Shown piece by piece: positions 21,237 to 29,452 of a stretch of 32,290 bases of DNA; position 1 is the first letter of the stretch; each line of letters starts with the position of its first letter. The notes under the pieces were generated by a model. That model saw only the letters and a program-made list of their open reading frames with translations, searched no databases and had not been told where the DNA came from. Both the position numbers and the translations under genes were made by a program. Source of the DNA: an uncultured Eubacteriales bacterium (GTDB lineage: Bacteria; Bacillota; Clostridia; Oscillospirales; Acutalibacteraceae); NCBI GenBank assembly GCA_934486705.1, contig CAKSQS010000028.1:1-32290 (forward strand), given 5' to 3'.

Positions 21237-23735
21237 ATGAGTATAAGAATTGCCCTTGCGGGCAACCCGAACTGCGGTAAAACCACCCTGTTCAACGCAC
21301 TTACCGGCTCTAACCAGTTTGTAGGTAACTGGCCGGGCGTTACGGTAGAGAAAAAAGAAGGTAAGCTTAAAAAGCACGACGGCGTTATAATCACCGACCT
21401 TCCGGGTATTTATTCACTGTCGCCTTACACACTTGAAGAGGTTGTTGCGAGAAATTACCTTATTTCCGAGCGTCCCGATGCGATACTGAACATTATCGAC
21501 GGAACAAACCTTGAAAGAAACCTTTATTTAACCACACAGCTTGTAGAGCTTGGCATACCGGTAGTTATTGCTATCAATATGATGGACGTTGTTCGTAAAA
21601 ACGGCGATAAGATAAACACCGAGGAGCTTTCACGTCAGCTCGGCTGCAAAATAGTTGAAATTTCCGCCCTTAAGGGTACGGGAATTACCGAGGCTGCCGA
21701 GGCTGCAATAGACGCGGCAGAGCACACAAAGACCATTCCGCAGCACAGCTTTTCAGGCATTGTTGAGCACGCTATCGCCCACATTGAGGAAGCGGCGGTT
21801 CACAATATGCCCGAAGAGCAGCAGCGCTGGTACGCAATAAAGATTTTCGAGCGCGACGATAAGGTGCTGGCTCAATTAAAGCTTGACGGCACGGTTTTGG
21901 CGCATATTGAAAACGATATTAAGGCTGCCGAGAAGGAATGTGACGACGACGCCGAGAGTATTATTACAAACGAGCGTTACCTCTACATAGCATCCATTAT
22001 AAAGGCGTGCTACAAGAAGAAAAACGTCGGTCAGTTATCCACATCCGATAAAATCGACCGCGTAGTTACAAACCGCTGGCTCGGTCTTCCTATATTCGCG
22101 CTTGTAATGTTCCTTGTTTATTACATATCAATGGTAACCGTAGGCTCTGCCGCTACCGACTGGGCAAACGACGGACTTTTCGGCGACGGCTGGCATCTCT
22201 TAGGCATAGGCTCTAAGGCTTACAGTGCCGACGCAGACGATTTCACCGCGGCTTCTCAGGCTGTTCAGGCATTTACCGAAATTGAAGTGGGCGCTGATGA
22301 TTTTGACGCTGACAAGGCTCTCGATGAAATAAAGAGCTTTACCACCGACTCAAAAACCGCCACTGTTGACGTTGAGGATGAAGAAACCTTAGCTGTAAAC
22401 ACAATGACGGCTTACTACTCCGAAATTCCCTCAAACCTTTCTAAGGCGGAGGAAGAAGAAACGGTTGCAATGTCTTACAAGGACGCGGTTTCCTACTTCG
22501 AGAAAAACGGCTTTGACGAGCCCGATCCTGCAGATTACGGCGTATGGGTTCCCGGTATACCGGTGCTCGTAGGCGACGGACTTGATAAAGCAGGCGCTGC
22601 CGATTGGCTGGCGGGTCTTATTAACGACGGTATCGTAGCCGGCGTAGGCGCGGTATTAGGCTTTGTTCCGCAGATGCTCGTTCTGTTCTTACTCCTTGCA
22701 TTCCTTGAGGCTTGCGGTTATATGTCACGTATTGCATTCGTACTTGACCGTATCTTCCGCAAGTTCGGCCTTTCGGGTAAATCGTTCATACCTATGCTTA
22801 TAGGCACAGGCTGCGGAATCCCCGGAATTATGGCTTCGCGTACCATTGAAAATGAGCGCGACCGCCGTATGACCATTATGACTACTACATTTATTCCCTG
22901 CGGCGCTAAAGTTCCGTTTATTGCAATGATCGCGGGCGCTATCTTCGGCGGCTCTGCACTTGTTGCAACCTCGGCTTACTTCATAGGTATGGCTGCAATA
23001 ATCGTTTCGGGCATTATGCTTAAAAAGACAAAGATGTTCTCGGGCGATCCCGCTCCGTTCGTTATGGAGCTGCCGGCTTACCACTGGCCGACCCTCGGCA
23101 ACGTTCTCCGTTCAATGTGGGAGCGCGGCTGGTCCTTCATAAAGAAGGCAGGTACAATAATCCTTCTTTCCACCATACTCGTTTGGTTCACCACCTACTT
23201 CGGCTGGGCAGACGGCTCGTTCGGAATGCTTGAAGAAGATCAGATAAGCTCTTCTATTCTTGCTAAAATCGGCGGCGCTATCGCCTGGATATTTAAGCCT
23301 CTCGGCTGGGGCAACTGGAAAGCGGTTGTGGCTTCCATTACCGGTCTTGTTGCGAAAGAAAACATTGTTGGCACTCTCGGTATACTTTACGGCGGCGGAG
23401 ACGCAAGCGTTTACCACAATATCGCCGCTGCGTTTACCGGAATCACCGCGTATTCGTTCCTTGTGTTCAACCTGCTTTGCGCACCCTGCTTTGCGGCTAT
23501 CGGCGCTATCAAGCGTGAAATGAACAGCCAGAAGTGGACCTGGTTTGCAATCGGCTATCAGTGCGGATTCGCTTACCTCATAGCTCTTATGATAAATCAG
23601 TTCGGCGGCTTGTTCACCGGCAATGTAAACGTTGTAGGTCTTATCTTCGCGGTTGCGGCACTGGCACTCATAGTTTATATGCTCTTCCGCCCCTATAAAG
23701 AGGCTACAAAGCTTACCGCAAAGGTAAGAGTATAA
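21237..23735 (+). CDS. feoB: Ferrous iron transporter FeoB
   Basis: This is the main FeoB, 832 residues. The GTPase has G1 GNPNCGKTT (9-17), FVGNWPGVTVEKK, G3 DLPG (54-57) and G4 NMMD (114-117). The membrane part begins near residue 280. Between the first membrane segment (about 282-300) and the next (about 455) lies an acidic extracellular insertion of about 140 residues, rich in Asp/Glu/Ala. The first Gate domain has FIPMLIGTGCGIPGIMASR and FIPCGAKVPF with the conserved metal-path Cys; the second has GLVAKENIVGTLG and LLCAPCFAAIGAI. It is expressed with two feoA genes and followed by a FeoB-associated peptide gene. The insertion makes it longer than E. coli FeoB (773). Confidence 0.97.
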   Translation: MSIRIALAGNPNCGKTTLFNALTGSNQFVGNWPGVTVEKKEGKLKKHDGVIITDLPGIYSLSPYTLEEVVARNYLISERPDAILNIIDGTNLERNLYLTTQLVELGIPVVIAINMMDVVRKNGDKINTEELSRQLGCKIVEISALKGTGITEAAEAAIDAAEHTKTIPQHSFSGIVEHAIAHIEEAAVHNMPEEQQRWYAIKIFERDDKVLAQLKLDGTVLAHIENDIKAAEKECDDDAESIITNERYLYIASIIKACYKKKNVGQLSTSDKIDRVVTNRWLGLPIFALVMFLVYYISMVTVGSAATDWANDGLFGDGWHLLGIGSKAYSADADDFTAASQAVQAFTEIEVGADDFDADKALDEIKSFTTDSKTATVDVEDEETLAVNTMTAYYSEIPSNLSKAEEEETVAMSYKDAVSYFEKNGFDEPDPADYGVWVPGIPVLVGDGLDKAGAADWLAGLINDGIVAGVGAVLGFVPQMLVLFLLLAFLEACGYMSRIAFVLDRIFRKFGLSGKSFIPMLIGTGCGIPGIMASRTIENERDRRMTIMTTTFIPCGAKVPFIAMIAGAIFGGSALVATSAYFIGMAAIIVSGIMLKKTKMFSGDPAPFVMELPAYHWPTLGNVLRSMWERGWSFIKKAGTIILLSTILVWFTTYFGWADGSFGMLEEDQISSSILAKIGGAIAWIFKPLGWGNWKAVVASITGLVAKENIVGTLGILYGGGDASVYHNIAAAFTGITAYSFLVFNLLCAPCFAAIGAIKREMNSQKWTWFAIGYQCGFAYLIALMINQFGGLFTGNVNVVGLIFAVAALALIVYMLFRPYKEATKLTAKVRV

Positions 23736-23741
23736 TTGAGC

Positions 23742-23914
23742 GTGTCGAAAAACTCGACACACTCCCCACTGGGAATGCCGTTCGCTCGAAAATCAAAGAT
23801 TTTCGGACTGCACTCTATCCCCGCCAATGCCACCCCAGTGCTCTTGAAAAATAGCTCTTTGAGCTATTTTTCGCCTACAAGGTGTTTTTCCGCCGCACGT
23901 GTCAGCGGAAAAAC
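23742..23914 (+). repeat. Cluster of four perfect hairpins after feoB
   Basis: Four stems in 173 bp: GTGTCGA/TCGACAC (23742-23748, 23754-23760), CGAAAATC/GATTTTCG (23787-23794, 23798-23805), a 12-bp stem (23846-23857, 23861-23872) that ends in TTTTTC, and GTTTTTCCGC/GCGGAAAAAC (23884-23893, 23905-23914). The third could terminate the feoB transcript. The row of unrelated perfect stems looks like a degenerate repeat element of a type different from the one at 12179. No ORF is credible in 23736-24008. Confidence 0.7.
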
Positions 23915-23948
23915 AAAAAATGCGACGTTTACGCCGCAAGAATAGACT

Positions 23949-23976
23949 TTGAGGTTTATCGGCAGACTGGTATAAT
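23949..23976 (+). promoter_or_regulatory. Extended -10 promoter of the FeoB-associated peptide gene
   Basis: TATAAT (23971-23976) is preceded by TGG, an extended -10, with a weak -35 TTGAGG (23949-23954) 16 bp upstream. The peptide gene can thus be transcribed apart from feoB. No TTAGC-N4-GCTAA operator is seen here. Confidence 0.6.
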
Positions 23977-24008
23977 TTAAAGCTTATTCTTTGAAAGGAG
24001 TCTTCTGT

Positions 24009-24179
24009 ATGTTGTTGTGGTTAAAAACAAATATTGCTACCGTAATTATATGCCTTGTGCTTATCGCCGTTGTTGCTGCTATTATAGTAAGCCTTGTGCG
24101 AAATAAGAAAAAGGGTAAATCCTCCTGCGGCTGCAATTGCGCCCACTGTGCTATGGCGGGCTCCTGCCATAAAAAATAA
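24009..24179 (+). CDS. FeoB-associated Cys-rich membrane protein
   Basis: The product has 56 residues: a hydrophobic segment (about 9-31), a basic stretch RNKKKGKSS, then a Cys-rich end CGCNCAHCAMAGSCHKK with five cysteines and two histidines. It fits the small FeoB-associated family (Pfam FeoB_associated) that follows feoB in Clostridia and may bind iron near the transporter. AAAGGAG (23994-24000) fixes ATG 24009; an upstream TTG overlaps that site. It is 273 nt after feoB, separated by the hairpin cluster, and a strong terminator follows. Confidence 0.9.
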   Translation: MLLWLKTNIATVIICLVLIAVVAAIIVSLVRNKKKGKSSCGCNCAHCAMAGSCHKK

Positions 24180-24191
24180 GATCAGAGTAAA

Positions 24192-24230
24192 CCAAACGGC
24201 TGCGGCGAATGCTACAGCCGTTTGGTTTTT
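24192..24230 (+). terminator. Intrinsic terminator after the feo locus
   Basis: An 11-bp perfect stem CCAAACGGCTG with its complement (24192-24202 with 24215-24225) and TTTTT directly after. Confidence 0.93.
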
Positions 24231-24245
24231 GATCGATAATAAAGA

Positions 24246-24280
24246 TCAAAAAAATACCCGAGACCTTTAAAAGTCCCGGG
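24246..24280 (-). terminator. Intrinsic terminator after htpG
   Basis: On the minus strand CCCGGGAC pairs with GTCTCGGG (24273-24280 with 24257-24264, one mismatch), followed by TATTTTTTT. It ends the htpG transcript and faces the terminator of the feo locus. Confidence 0.88.
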
Positions 24281-24312
24281 TTTTCTTTGTTGTTAAGGCG
24301 TTTCAGCCGATA

Positions 24313-26220
24313 TTATTTTGTCATAAGCTCGCAAACAAGCGCGCTGTGCTCGGCGGGGTCGGGTACGCTCTTGCCGCCTATTAAGCACGCTTCGCCGTAA
24401 AGCAGCTTTGCGTATTTACCGAGGGTATCTTTATCTTCGGTATAAAGCGTTTTCAGCTTTTCGGCAATCGGGTGGTTGGCATTTATTTCAAGCACAAGCT
24501 GTGCCTTTACTTTGTTTTGCTCCGCGCCCGGCATAGAGTTTAATACCTTTTCCATTTCAAGTGAAATTCCGCCCTCGCTTGTAAGGCATACGGGGTGATC
24601 TTTAAGCTTGTTTGTAAAGCGAACGGCGTTTATCTTGTCGCCCAAGCTTTCTTTCATAGCCTCAAACATATCTTTAGCGGCATTGTTTTCCTCTTCAAGC
24701 GCTTTCTTTTCATCCTCGCTGTCAAGGTTTAAATCGTTATCGCAGATATTTACGAACTTTTTACCGTCGTATTCCGCCAGCATTTTAAGGGCAAATTCGT
24801 CAACGTTTTCGGTAAGGTAAAGTATTTCAAAGCCTTTGTCCTTTACCGCGTCGGTCTGCGGGAGCATATCAATCTTTTCGTCTGTCTCGCCGCAGGCATA
24901 ATAGATGGAGTCCTGCCCCTCTTTCATTCTGCCTACGTATTCTTTAAGGGTAACATATTTCTTTTCATTCGTTGAGCGGAAAATAAGCAGGTCGCGCAAG
25001 GTTCCCTTATGTGCGCCGTAATCGTTGTAAATTCCGAATTTCAGCTGTATGCCGAAAGCCTTGAAAAATTCCTCGTAAGCCTCGCGCTCATCCTTAAGCA
25101 TTTTTTCAAGCTCGGATTTTATCTTCTTTTCAAGGGTCTTGGCAATAAGCTTTAGCTGCCCGTCGTGCTGTAGAGTCTCGCGCGAAATATTAAGGGAGAG
25201 ATCCTCGCTGTCAACAAGTCCCTTTACAAAGCTGAAATAATCGGGCAAAAGCTCTGCGCACTTATCCATTATAAGCACGCCCTTTGAATAAAGCTGCAAG
25301 CCTTTTTCGTATTCCTTTGTGTAGTAATCAAACGGCGGGTGCTTGGGTATAAACAGCAGCGCGGAATAGGTTGCCTGACCCTCTGTCTTTGTGTGTATAA
25401 CGCGGGCGGGGTCGTCGTAATCGTAAAACTTTTCTTTATAGAAATTGTTGTAGTCCTCGGGCTTTATTTCGCTTTTCTGCTTTTTCCAAAGCGGGATCAT
25501 GCTATTAAGGGTGCGTATTTCCATAACATCCTTGTACTCGGTCGGCTTGTCCTCTTCGCCCTCTTTTTTCGGTACGGGCTCTTTGGTTGTGAACTCCATA
25601 CGAATCGGGTGGCGGATGTAATCGGAATACTTCTTTACAAGCGCGCTTATTCTGTATTGGTCGAGGAACTCGTCGTAATTATCGTCCCCCTCGTTTTCCT
25701 TTATGTGCAGGGTCACCGTTGTGCCTACCGTTTCCTTTTCACAGGGCTCAACCGTGTAGCCGTCCGCCCCCGAAGAGGACCAGCGGAAAGCTTCGTCCGA
25801 GCCGAAGGCGCGGCTTTCAACCGTCACCTTATCGCTTACCATAAACGCCGAATAAAAGCCCACGCCGAACTGACCTATAATATCAACGTTTTCTTTTTTC
25901 TCGTTCTCCTGCTTAAAGGCAAGCGAGCCCGATTTTGCAATCGTACCGAGGTTTTTATCAAGCTCATCCTCGGTCATTCCGCAGCCGTTATCAATTATTT
26001 TAAGGGTACGGGCGTCCTTGTCTATTTCAAGGCGTATCTCAAAATCATCGGGCGCTATTCCTACCGAATTATCGGTAAGCGAGCGGAAATAAAGCTTGTC
26101 CAGCGCGTCGCTCGCGTTGGAAATAAGCTCGCGCAGGAAAATTTCCTTATGGGTATAAATTGAATTTATCATCATATCCATAAGCTTTTTGGATTCTGAT
26201 TTAAACTGTCTTGTACGCAT
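24313..26220 (-). CDS. htpG: Chaperone protein HtpG (Hsp90)
   Basis: HtpG is the bacterial Hsp90, an ATP-dependent dimeric chaperone of the cytoplasm. The 635 residues have the three domains in order. The GHKL ATP site includes FLRELISNASDALDKLYF (catalytic Glu and Asn), DNGCGMTEDEL and GQFGVGFYSAFM; the middle domain has FIPKHPPFDYY and GVLIMDKCAELLPDY and SLNISRETLQ; the C-terminal dimer domain ends near LICELMTK-like sequence (LVCELMTK). AAAGGTGAT precedes the ATG. It is a single-gene unit with a terminator. A perfect 17-bp palindrome (26291-26307) lies upstream. No CIRCE element is seen. Confidence 0.98.
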   Translation of the reverse strand: MRTRQFKSESKKLMDMMINSIYTHKEIFLRELISNASDALDKLYFRSLTDNSVGIAPDDFEIRLEIDKDARTLKIIDNGCGMTEDELDKNLGTIAKSGSLAFKQENEKKENVDIIGQFGVGFYSAFMVSDKVTVESRAFGSDEAFRWSSSGADGYTVEPCEKETVGTTVTLHIKENEGDDNYDEFLDQYRISALVKKYSDYIRHPIRMEFTTKEPVPKKEGEEDKPTEYKDVMEIRTLNSMIPLWKKQKSEIKPEDYNNFYKEKFYDYDDPARVIHTKTEGQATYSALLFIPKHPPFDYYTKEYEKGLQLYSKGVLIMDKCAELLPDYFSFVKGLVDSEDLSLNISRETLQHDGQLKLIAKTLEKKIKSELEKMLKDEREAYEEFFKAFGIQLKFGIYNDYGAHKGTLRDLLIFRSTNEKKYVTLKEYVGRMKEGQDSIYYACGETDEKIDMLPQTDAVKDKGFEILYLTENVDEFALKMLAEYDGKKFVNICDNDLNLDSEDEKKALEEENNAAKDMFEAMKESLGDKINAVRFTNKLKDHPVCLTSEGGISLEMEKVLNSMPGAEQNKVKAQLVLEINANHPIAEKLKTLYTEDKDTLGKYAKLLYGEACLIGGKSVPDPAEHSALVCELMTK

Positions 26221-26290
26221 AAATTTATCACCTTTTTTGAGAGTTTGACTTTAACTGACATATAGTATAAAGCATTTATCTGCGGTCAGT

Positions 26291-26307
26291 GTTAACAAAT
26301 TGTTAAC
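26291..26307. promoter_or_regulatory. Perfect palindrome between htpG and the esterase gene
   Basis: GTTAACAA-A-TTGTTAAC is a perfect 17-bp inverted repeat in the divergent gap. It is 71 bp from the htpG start and 19 bp before the esterase -35 box, so it is a candidate operator for either. I cannot assign a regulator. Confidence 0.55.
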
Positions 26308-26325
26308 GATTTATTAAAAAGTGTC

Positions 26326-26353
26326 TTGACTTATATTTTCAGGGTGCTATAAT
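26326..26353 (+). promoter_or_regulatory. Promoter of the SGNH esterase gene
   Basis: TTGACT (26326-26331), a 16-bp spacer and TATAAT (26348-26353), followed by GGAGGT at 26371-26376 before the ATG. Confidence 0.82.
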
Positions 26354-26384
26354 AGCCATATAACACTATCGGAGGTAGTATTTA

Positions 26385-27035
26385 ATGGAACTTAAAGGTA
26401 CAAAAATAAATTTTCTCGGCGACAGCATAACCGAGGGTGCGGGCACATCATCGCACGAGAAAATGTATACAATGGTAATAGAGCGCGAATACGGCGCTAT
26501 ATGCCAGAATTACGGCATAGGCGGCACACGCATAGCAAGACAGAAGACGCCGACTGAGGAAAAATGGGACAAGGATTTTATATCCCGCGTTCCCGAAATG
26601 GATAACGACGCGGATATAGTGGTGGTTTTCGGCGGAACTAACGATTTCGGCCACGGCGACGCGCCGCTCGGCGCAATGAGTGACCGCACGCCCTATACCT
26701 TTTACGGCGCGCTGCACTGCCTATACACTGCGCTGACAGAGAAATACCCCGGCGTGCCGATAGTGGTGCTGACCCCATTGCACAGAATAACTGAGGATAT
26801 ACCTACGGGCGATAATAAGCCAGCGCCTGTCGGAACGCTTAGGGAATATGTAAACATCATACGCGAGGTTGCCGAGTATTACTCGCTGCCGGTGCTTGAT
26901 TTATTTAAAGAGAGCGGCTTGCAGCCGAAAATTCCGATAATTCAGCAGAAATATGTCCCCGACGGACTGCACCCGAACGACGCGGGGAATGCAATTTTGG
27001 CGCATAAGATTGCACGTTTTTTAGAGTTGCTTTAA
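26385..27035 (+). CDS. SGNH/GDSL-family esterase
   Basis: The 216-residue protein is an SGNH hydrolase. Block I is FLGDSITEGAG with the nucleophile Ser, block II is YGIGGTRIA with Gly, block III GGTNDFGHGD with Asn, and block V DGLHPNDAGN with Asp and His of the triad. There is no signal peptide, so it acts in the cytoplasm, perhaps deacetylating sugars or other small esters released from plant glycans. It has its own promoter and ribosome binding site. The XRE gene downstream may be independent. The exact ester is unknown. Confidence 0.93.
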   Translation: MELKGTKINFLGDSITEGAGTSSHEKMYTMVIEREYGAICQNYGIGGTRIARQKTPTEEKWDKDFISRVPEMDNDADIVVVFGGTNDFGHGDAPLGAMSDRTPYTFYGALHCLYTALTEKYPGVPIVVLTPLHRITEDIPTGDNKPAPVGTLREYVNIIREVAEYYSLPVLDLFKESGLQPKIPIIQQKYVPDGLHPNDAGNAILAHKIARFLELL

Positions 27036-27121
27036 AAGTTTGAATAAGTATAAAGCTGTCCTACGGTATATAATATGTTTATCAAAATAATACCGATAGA
27101 CTGTAATGCAGAGGTGATTAT

Positions 27122-27460
27122 ATGATTGATTTGGCGGAAAAAATCGGTCAGCGTATTAGAAATTACCGAACACAGCTCGGTTTAAGCCAAGAAAAGTTGG
27201 CAGAGCTTTCCGGATGTCACCCGACATATATCGGTCAATTGGAGCGCGGTGAGAAAAACGCAACATTAGAGAGTATCGATAAGGTTTCGGCTGCGTTGAA
27301 AATATCCTTATCAAAGCTTTTTGAAAATCTCGGCGGAGTTAATACGGATGAGCGTAATATACCGCTTGAGGGATATGAATTTCTGTTATCCAAAAATAAA
27401 AAAGAGCAGAAACAGATAATTCAATTTATGCACGAATTGGACGAATATAAAAACAGCTGA
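27122..27460 (+). CDS. XRE-family transcriptional regulator
   Basis: This second small HTH regulator has 112 residues. The Cro/C1 domain spans about 7-66, with LGLSQEKLAELSGCHPTYIG and LERGEKNATLESIDKVSAAL; the C-terminus (PLEGYEFLLSKNKKEQKQII) is a short charged helix. It resembles SinR-like stand-alone regulators. GAGGTGATT precedes the ATG. A -10 TATAAT is at 27069-27074, but I see no good -35. A strong terminator follows, so it is probably a single-gene unit. No obvious target is adjacent. Confidence 0.92.
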   Translation: MIDLAEKIGQRIRNYRTQLGLSQEKLAELSGCHPTYIGQLERGEKNATLESIDKVSAALKISLSKLFENLGGVNTDERNIPLEGYEFLLSKNKKEQKQIIQFMHELDEYKNS

Positions 27461-27465
27461 AAACA

Positions 27466-27515
27466 CCCCCGCCGCTGTCGGCTCAAATGACAGCGGCGGG
27501 GGCGGTTTTATTTTT
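27466..27515. terminator. Terminator between the XRE gene and the glycosidase gene
   Basis: A perfect 14-bp GC-rich stem (27466-27479 with 27489-27502), 9-nt loop, then CGGTTTTATTTTT. It serves the plus-strand XRE gene and probably also the convergent glycosidase gene ending at 27519. Confidence 0.92.
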
Positions 27516-27518
27516 GCG

Positions 27519-29333
27519 TTATTTTTTAATGATAGGTATTTCGGTCATTCTCAGCTTTGCGCAGCCGTAGGGGTAAAGCTCTGCCGACTCGGGGTTTGAG
27601 AGGGGCTTTGTTGAATGCGGAATTTTATCGCACACGGTTTCATAACCGTCGGCATAACCCCAATCAATTTTACAAACGCCTGCTTTAAGCACCACGGGCG
27701 GCTCGCTTTCAGAAAACGGGGAATTGCCGACCGTGCGGCGCACCGCTTCAAGCCCATCGCCGCAAAAGGCGTAATTCCAATCGCTTTGCGGTATAAGCTC
27801 ATAATCGCAGTAAGGGAATTTTCTTTCAACGCCGTCGCGCGTGTATTCGTGCATACGCTTTTCGTATTTTATGGGCAATGAAAACACAAGCGACCCGCAG
27901 CGCGCGGTATTAAGCTCGTAAGGGCGGCTTATAAACACGGGCTTTGTTTCATAGGAAATTTCGATGGCCCTGTTTTTGCAGGGCGTTATTTTAAAGCTAA
28001 GCCTGCTTATATCGGCTTTTTCACCGTTTACGGTAACGTTTTCCGCAAAGGATGGAACACGGATTTTAAATTCAAACTCGGCATCGGAATTTACGGTGTA
28101 TTTAAAGCTGTTTTTAAACGGATATTCGGTTTCAAGCTTTATATTAAAGCTGTCCGTTTTAAGCTCCGTGGGCACGGGCAAGGCGTTTATTACCGTATTT
28201 TCGCCATGCATAAATGCCGAAAGCGCGAATTTAGGCCAGCCCTGATTGAAGTTTGCCGTGCAGCAGCCGAAATTAGGTTCTAAGCCGAATAAATGCGCTT
28301 CCCCACCGTTTGTTCTGAAAATAGATTTACCGGGGAATATTTCACAGGCAATCTGGTTGCTCTGCTGGTCGTACTGGTGCGTCCACATATCCTCGCTGAT
28401 TGCGGCGGGCAGCGCGTTAAATGCGGCAAGCTCCAGCCTTTCAGCCCACTTTTCATCGCCCGTGTATGCATAGAGCCATTCATAAGAATACATAAGCTCT
28501 GTAACCGAACAAAGCTCCGTGCCCTGTATCGAGCTTAAGCCCGAAAGACATTCATCTCCCGTAAAGGTAGCTACAGGCGTGCCGTTGTATTTTTCTAAGA
28601 CCTCATAAAGGCGGCTTGCGTTATCGGTATATTCGGTTTTTAAAATATCCGACGTTACCGCCTCCGCTTTCAGAGCCATTGCAATATTTATTGTGTGCGT
28701 GTCATATCGCCAACGGTTAAGCGGGGTTTTCCAAAGCTCGGTAAATTCGTTGTAATCTGCGCCCTGTTCTTTTAAAATTTCCGCCAATTTGAGCAGCCAA
28801 TCCTCTTTAAAGCGGTCATATGTAAATTTAATGGCTATGAAGCTTTCAAACCACCTGAATTTTCCCCAATCAAACAGCTTTATTTCGCCGCGCCGCAGCA
28901 ATTCATAATAGTTCTTAAGCGCCTTATAAATCACGCTCGGTATGCGTTCGTCCTTTGAGCACTCGTAATAAACCACAAGCACCTTTGTAATAAGCTGTAC
29001 CGCCCAAGTATCGTATTCCGCACGCTTGTCATCGGGGCAGGGGCATATCCAGCCGTCCTCCTTTTGCGCGGAAATAATCGCGTCTATATACTTTTTAGCG
29101 CGGCGTTTCATATCCTCATTATCCAAAAGGTAGGCAAGCGGAATAAACCCATCAAGCCAGTAGGGCACGCGCTCCCACCCCTCGCGTGTGCCGCCTATCC
29201 AGGCGCTGTTTGCAATATCGGGCCATATTTTATCAAGATTTCCGCTAAGTCCCGCCGCCTGAATTTCAAGCTGGCGTTTGAGCCAACCCGAAGGCTTTAT
29301 TTCATTTGTTGTATAAAAATTATATTTCTGCAT
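27519..29333 (-). CDS. GH127/DUF1680-like glycoside hydrolase (putative beta-L-arabinofuranosidase)
   Basis: The product of 604 residues has the (alpha/alpha)6 barrel pattern of DUF1680/GH127-type enzymes, followed by C-terminal beta domains. Support comes from the N-terminal PSGWLKRQLEIQAAGLSG, PYWLDGFIPLAYLL, AQKEDGWICP, TELMYSYEWLYAYTGD, and EPNFGCCTANFNQGWPK, where the CC pair matches the cysteine region that holds the nucleophile and zinc ligands in characterised GH127 members. No signal peptide, so it is intracellular. The ATG at 29333 follows AAAGGAG (29342-29348); the ATG at 29351 overlaps that site. It is divergent from an AraC regulator, as in sugar-use loci. The substrate is inferred from family only. 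Confidence 0.82.
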   Translation of the reverse strand: MQKYNFYTTNEIKPSGWLKRQLEIQAAGLSGNLDKIWPDIANSAWIGGTREGWERVPYWLDGFIPLAYLLDNEDMKRRAKKYIDAIISAQKEDGWICPCPDDKRAEYDTWAVQLITKVLVVYYECSKDERIPSVIYKALKNYYELLRRGEIKLFDWGKFRWFESFIAIKFTYDRFKEDWLLKLAEILKEQGADYNEFTELWKTPLNRWRYDTHTINIAMALKAEAVTSDILKTEYTDNASRLYEVLEKYNGTPVATFTGDECLSGLSSIQGTELCSVTELMYSYEWLYAYTGDEKWAERLELAAFNALPAAISEDMWTHQYDQQSNQIACEIFPGKSIFRTNGGEAHLFGLEPNFGCCTANFNQGWPKFALSAFMHGENTVINALPVPTELKTDSFNIKLETEYPFKNSFKYTVNSDAEFEFKIRVPSFAENVTVNGEKADISRLSFKITPCKNRAIEISYETKPVFISRPYELNTARCGSLVFSLPIKYEKRMHEYTRDGVERKFPYCDYELIPQSDWNYAFCGDGLEAVRRTVGNSPFSESEPPVVLKAGVCKIDWGYADGYETVCDKIPHSTKPLSNPESAELYPYGCAKLRMTEIPIIKK

Positions 29334-29370
29334 ATTATTGTCTCCTTTCATAATTTATTTTATCACACTG

Positions 29371-29436
29371 TTTTTTATTAAAACATAGTCTATTTCACAT
29401 AATAGATTGACAATATCACACTAAACGTTATATAAT
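29371..29436. promoter_or_regulatory. Divergent control region between glycosidase and AraC genes
   Basis: A promoter for the araC-type gene is TTGACA (29407-29412), 18 bp, TATAAT (29431-29436). The direct repeat TATCACACT occurs at 29371-29379 and 29414-29422, 43 bp apart, as expected for AraC-type sites. An inverted repeat TCTATT-N6-AATAGA (29389-29406) sits directly before the -35 box. Operators are inferred; the repeats are seen. Confidence 0.6.
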
Positions 29437-29452
29437 AACGGCGGTGATAAAA

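Noticed and set aside
22035..22043. A perfect DnaA-box match TTATCCACA
   Set aside because: It is a single site within the feoB coding region, with no cluster of boxes, no AT-rich unwinding element and no dnaA nearby; a chance match is more likely than an origin.
23112..23762. A 216-codon minus-strand frame opposite feoB
   Set aside because: It lies across conserved feoB sequence and shows no domain or ribosome binding site; a shadow frame.
25339..26163. A 274-codon open frame on the plus strand opposite htpG
   Set aside because: It is entirely antisense to a highly conserved htpG, has no family resemblance, and is explained by the codon bias of the real gene.
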